Source of the DNA: Lachnospiraceae bacterium
GTDB taxonomy: Bacteria > Bacillota > Clostridia > Lachnospirales > Lachnospiraceae
Assembly (NCBI GenBank): GCA_017457865.1
Contig: JAFTGN010000052.1
Coordinates: 1-64,000 of the forward strand
DNA: 64,000 nucleotides
Direction: 5' to 3'
Of this stretch, positions 63,881 to 64,000 are shown in pieces; position 1 is the stretch's first letter; every line of letters starts with the position of its first letter. Both the position numbers and the translations under genes were made by a program. Under the pieces are notes generated by a model. That model was not told the origin of the DNA, did not search any database, and saw nothing but the letters and a program-made list of their open reading frames with translations.

Positions 63881-64000
63881 ATGAGTAGGAAGATAAGTAT
63901 TCTCCTGTTATGCTGCCTTCTGGGATGTTTCTGGGTTGGCTGCAGCAGAGTCAGCAGCGCAGATGTCAAGACCATCCTGAAGGCAATGGCAGAGAATGGA
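63881..64000 (+). CDS. Lipoprotein, partial at the window edge
   Basis: The first 40 codons from ATG 63881 (GGAGG 6 nt upstream). The signal peptide is MSRKISILLLCCLLGCFWVG followed by Cys21, a lipobox of the form WVGC. The rest lies outside the window, so no family can be named. Confidence 0.75.
   Translation, partial: MSRKISILLLCCLLGCFWVGCSRVSSADVKTILKAMAENG

Noticed and set aside
1..64000. CRISPR arrays, rRNA genes or intact insertion sequences
   Set aside because: No regularly spaced direct repeats, rRNA-like sequence or transposase frame was seen while reading both strands.

Overview
The window is an ordinary chromosomal stretch of a low-to-moderate GC Gram-positive Clostridium relative, most likely a member of the Lachnospiraceae. 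The evidence is the set of Firmicutes-type genes and gene orders: ireB-ruvX-yrzB, niaR, RNase J, a CvfB-type S1 protein, a short ThiI with its own cysteine desulfurase, an orphan MsmK-type ATPase, AGGAGG ribosome binding sites, and frequent GTG/TTG starts. This assignment is inferred from protein families; no 16S gene or taxonomic marker search was available.

Layout. 1-2.5 kb: NAD de novo genes nadC-niaR-nadA. 2.6-7.3 kb: an accessory patch with a nuclease-helicase-like gene on the minus strand, decayed Fic and RhuM-like fragments, an N-truncated Fic gene, a DUF6630-like protein and a FliB-like cysteine-rich protein. 7.3-12.2 kb: an aryl-CoA ligase, a lipoprotein carrying a complete barnase-like RNase domain, an amidohydrolase, and a MerR-methyltransferase fusion with a MerR-type promoter. 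12.2-15.8 kb: rfbA-rfbB-rfbD (dTDP-rhamnose, without rfbC) and a flavin reductase-rubredoxin. 16-25.3 kb: an acetyltransferase, an ABC ATPase with a giant FtsX-type permease, a LacI regulator diverging from a polysaccharide deacetylase lipoprotein, a small membrane protein and a peptidoglycan-binding protein. 25.5-30 kb: truA, tRNA-Gln(CTG), and the minus-strand operon nrtR-pncA-pncB (NAD salvage) behind a consensus promoter overlapped by a palindrome. 30.2-37.6 kb: acyl-ACP thioesterase, CvfB-like protein, CPBP protease, XRE regulator, msmK, a CdaR-like regulator and an S41 protease. 37.7-43.4 kb: uvrB, a HAD phosphatase and uvrA. 43.7-50.8 kb: rlmI-dacF-prmA-rsmE-nifS-thiI, apparently one operon. 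51-64 kb: an HPr-like protein without the catalytic His, mtaB, ireB-ruvX-yrzB, RNase J, an MltG-like stub, trmR, a U32 (TrhP-type) protein, a YdcF-like protein, an M16C peptidase, era, recO and the start of a lipoprotein.

How the genes work together. Two NAD routes lie within 30 kb, each next to its own type of regulator (NiaR beside nadA/nadC, NrtR beside pncA/pncB). A large tRNA/rRNA/ribosome modification set is present: truA, rlmI, prmA, rsmE, nifS-thiI (s4U), mtaB (ms2t6A) and trmR-trhP (5-methoxyuridine). Nucleotide excision repair (uvrA, uvrB) and RNA turnover (RNase J) complete the housekeeping content.

The most unusual non-coding structure is a family of palindromic elements that share a 16-17 bp terminal inverted repeat (AGGCAATTGCGAAACT). 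A full copy lies at 9871-10082, an internally deleted copy in opposite orientation at 43361-43451, and part of a third at the left edge (1-152). They sit immediately after stop codons or exactly 30 nt before start codons. No phage, complete insertion sequence, CRISPR array or rRNA gene was seen.
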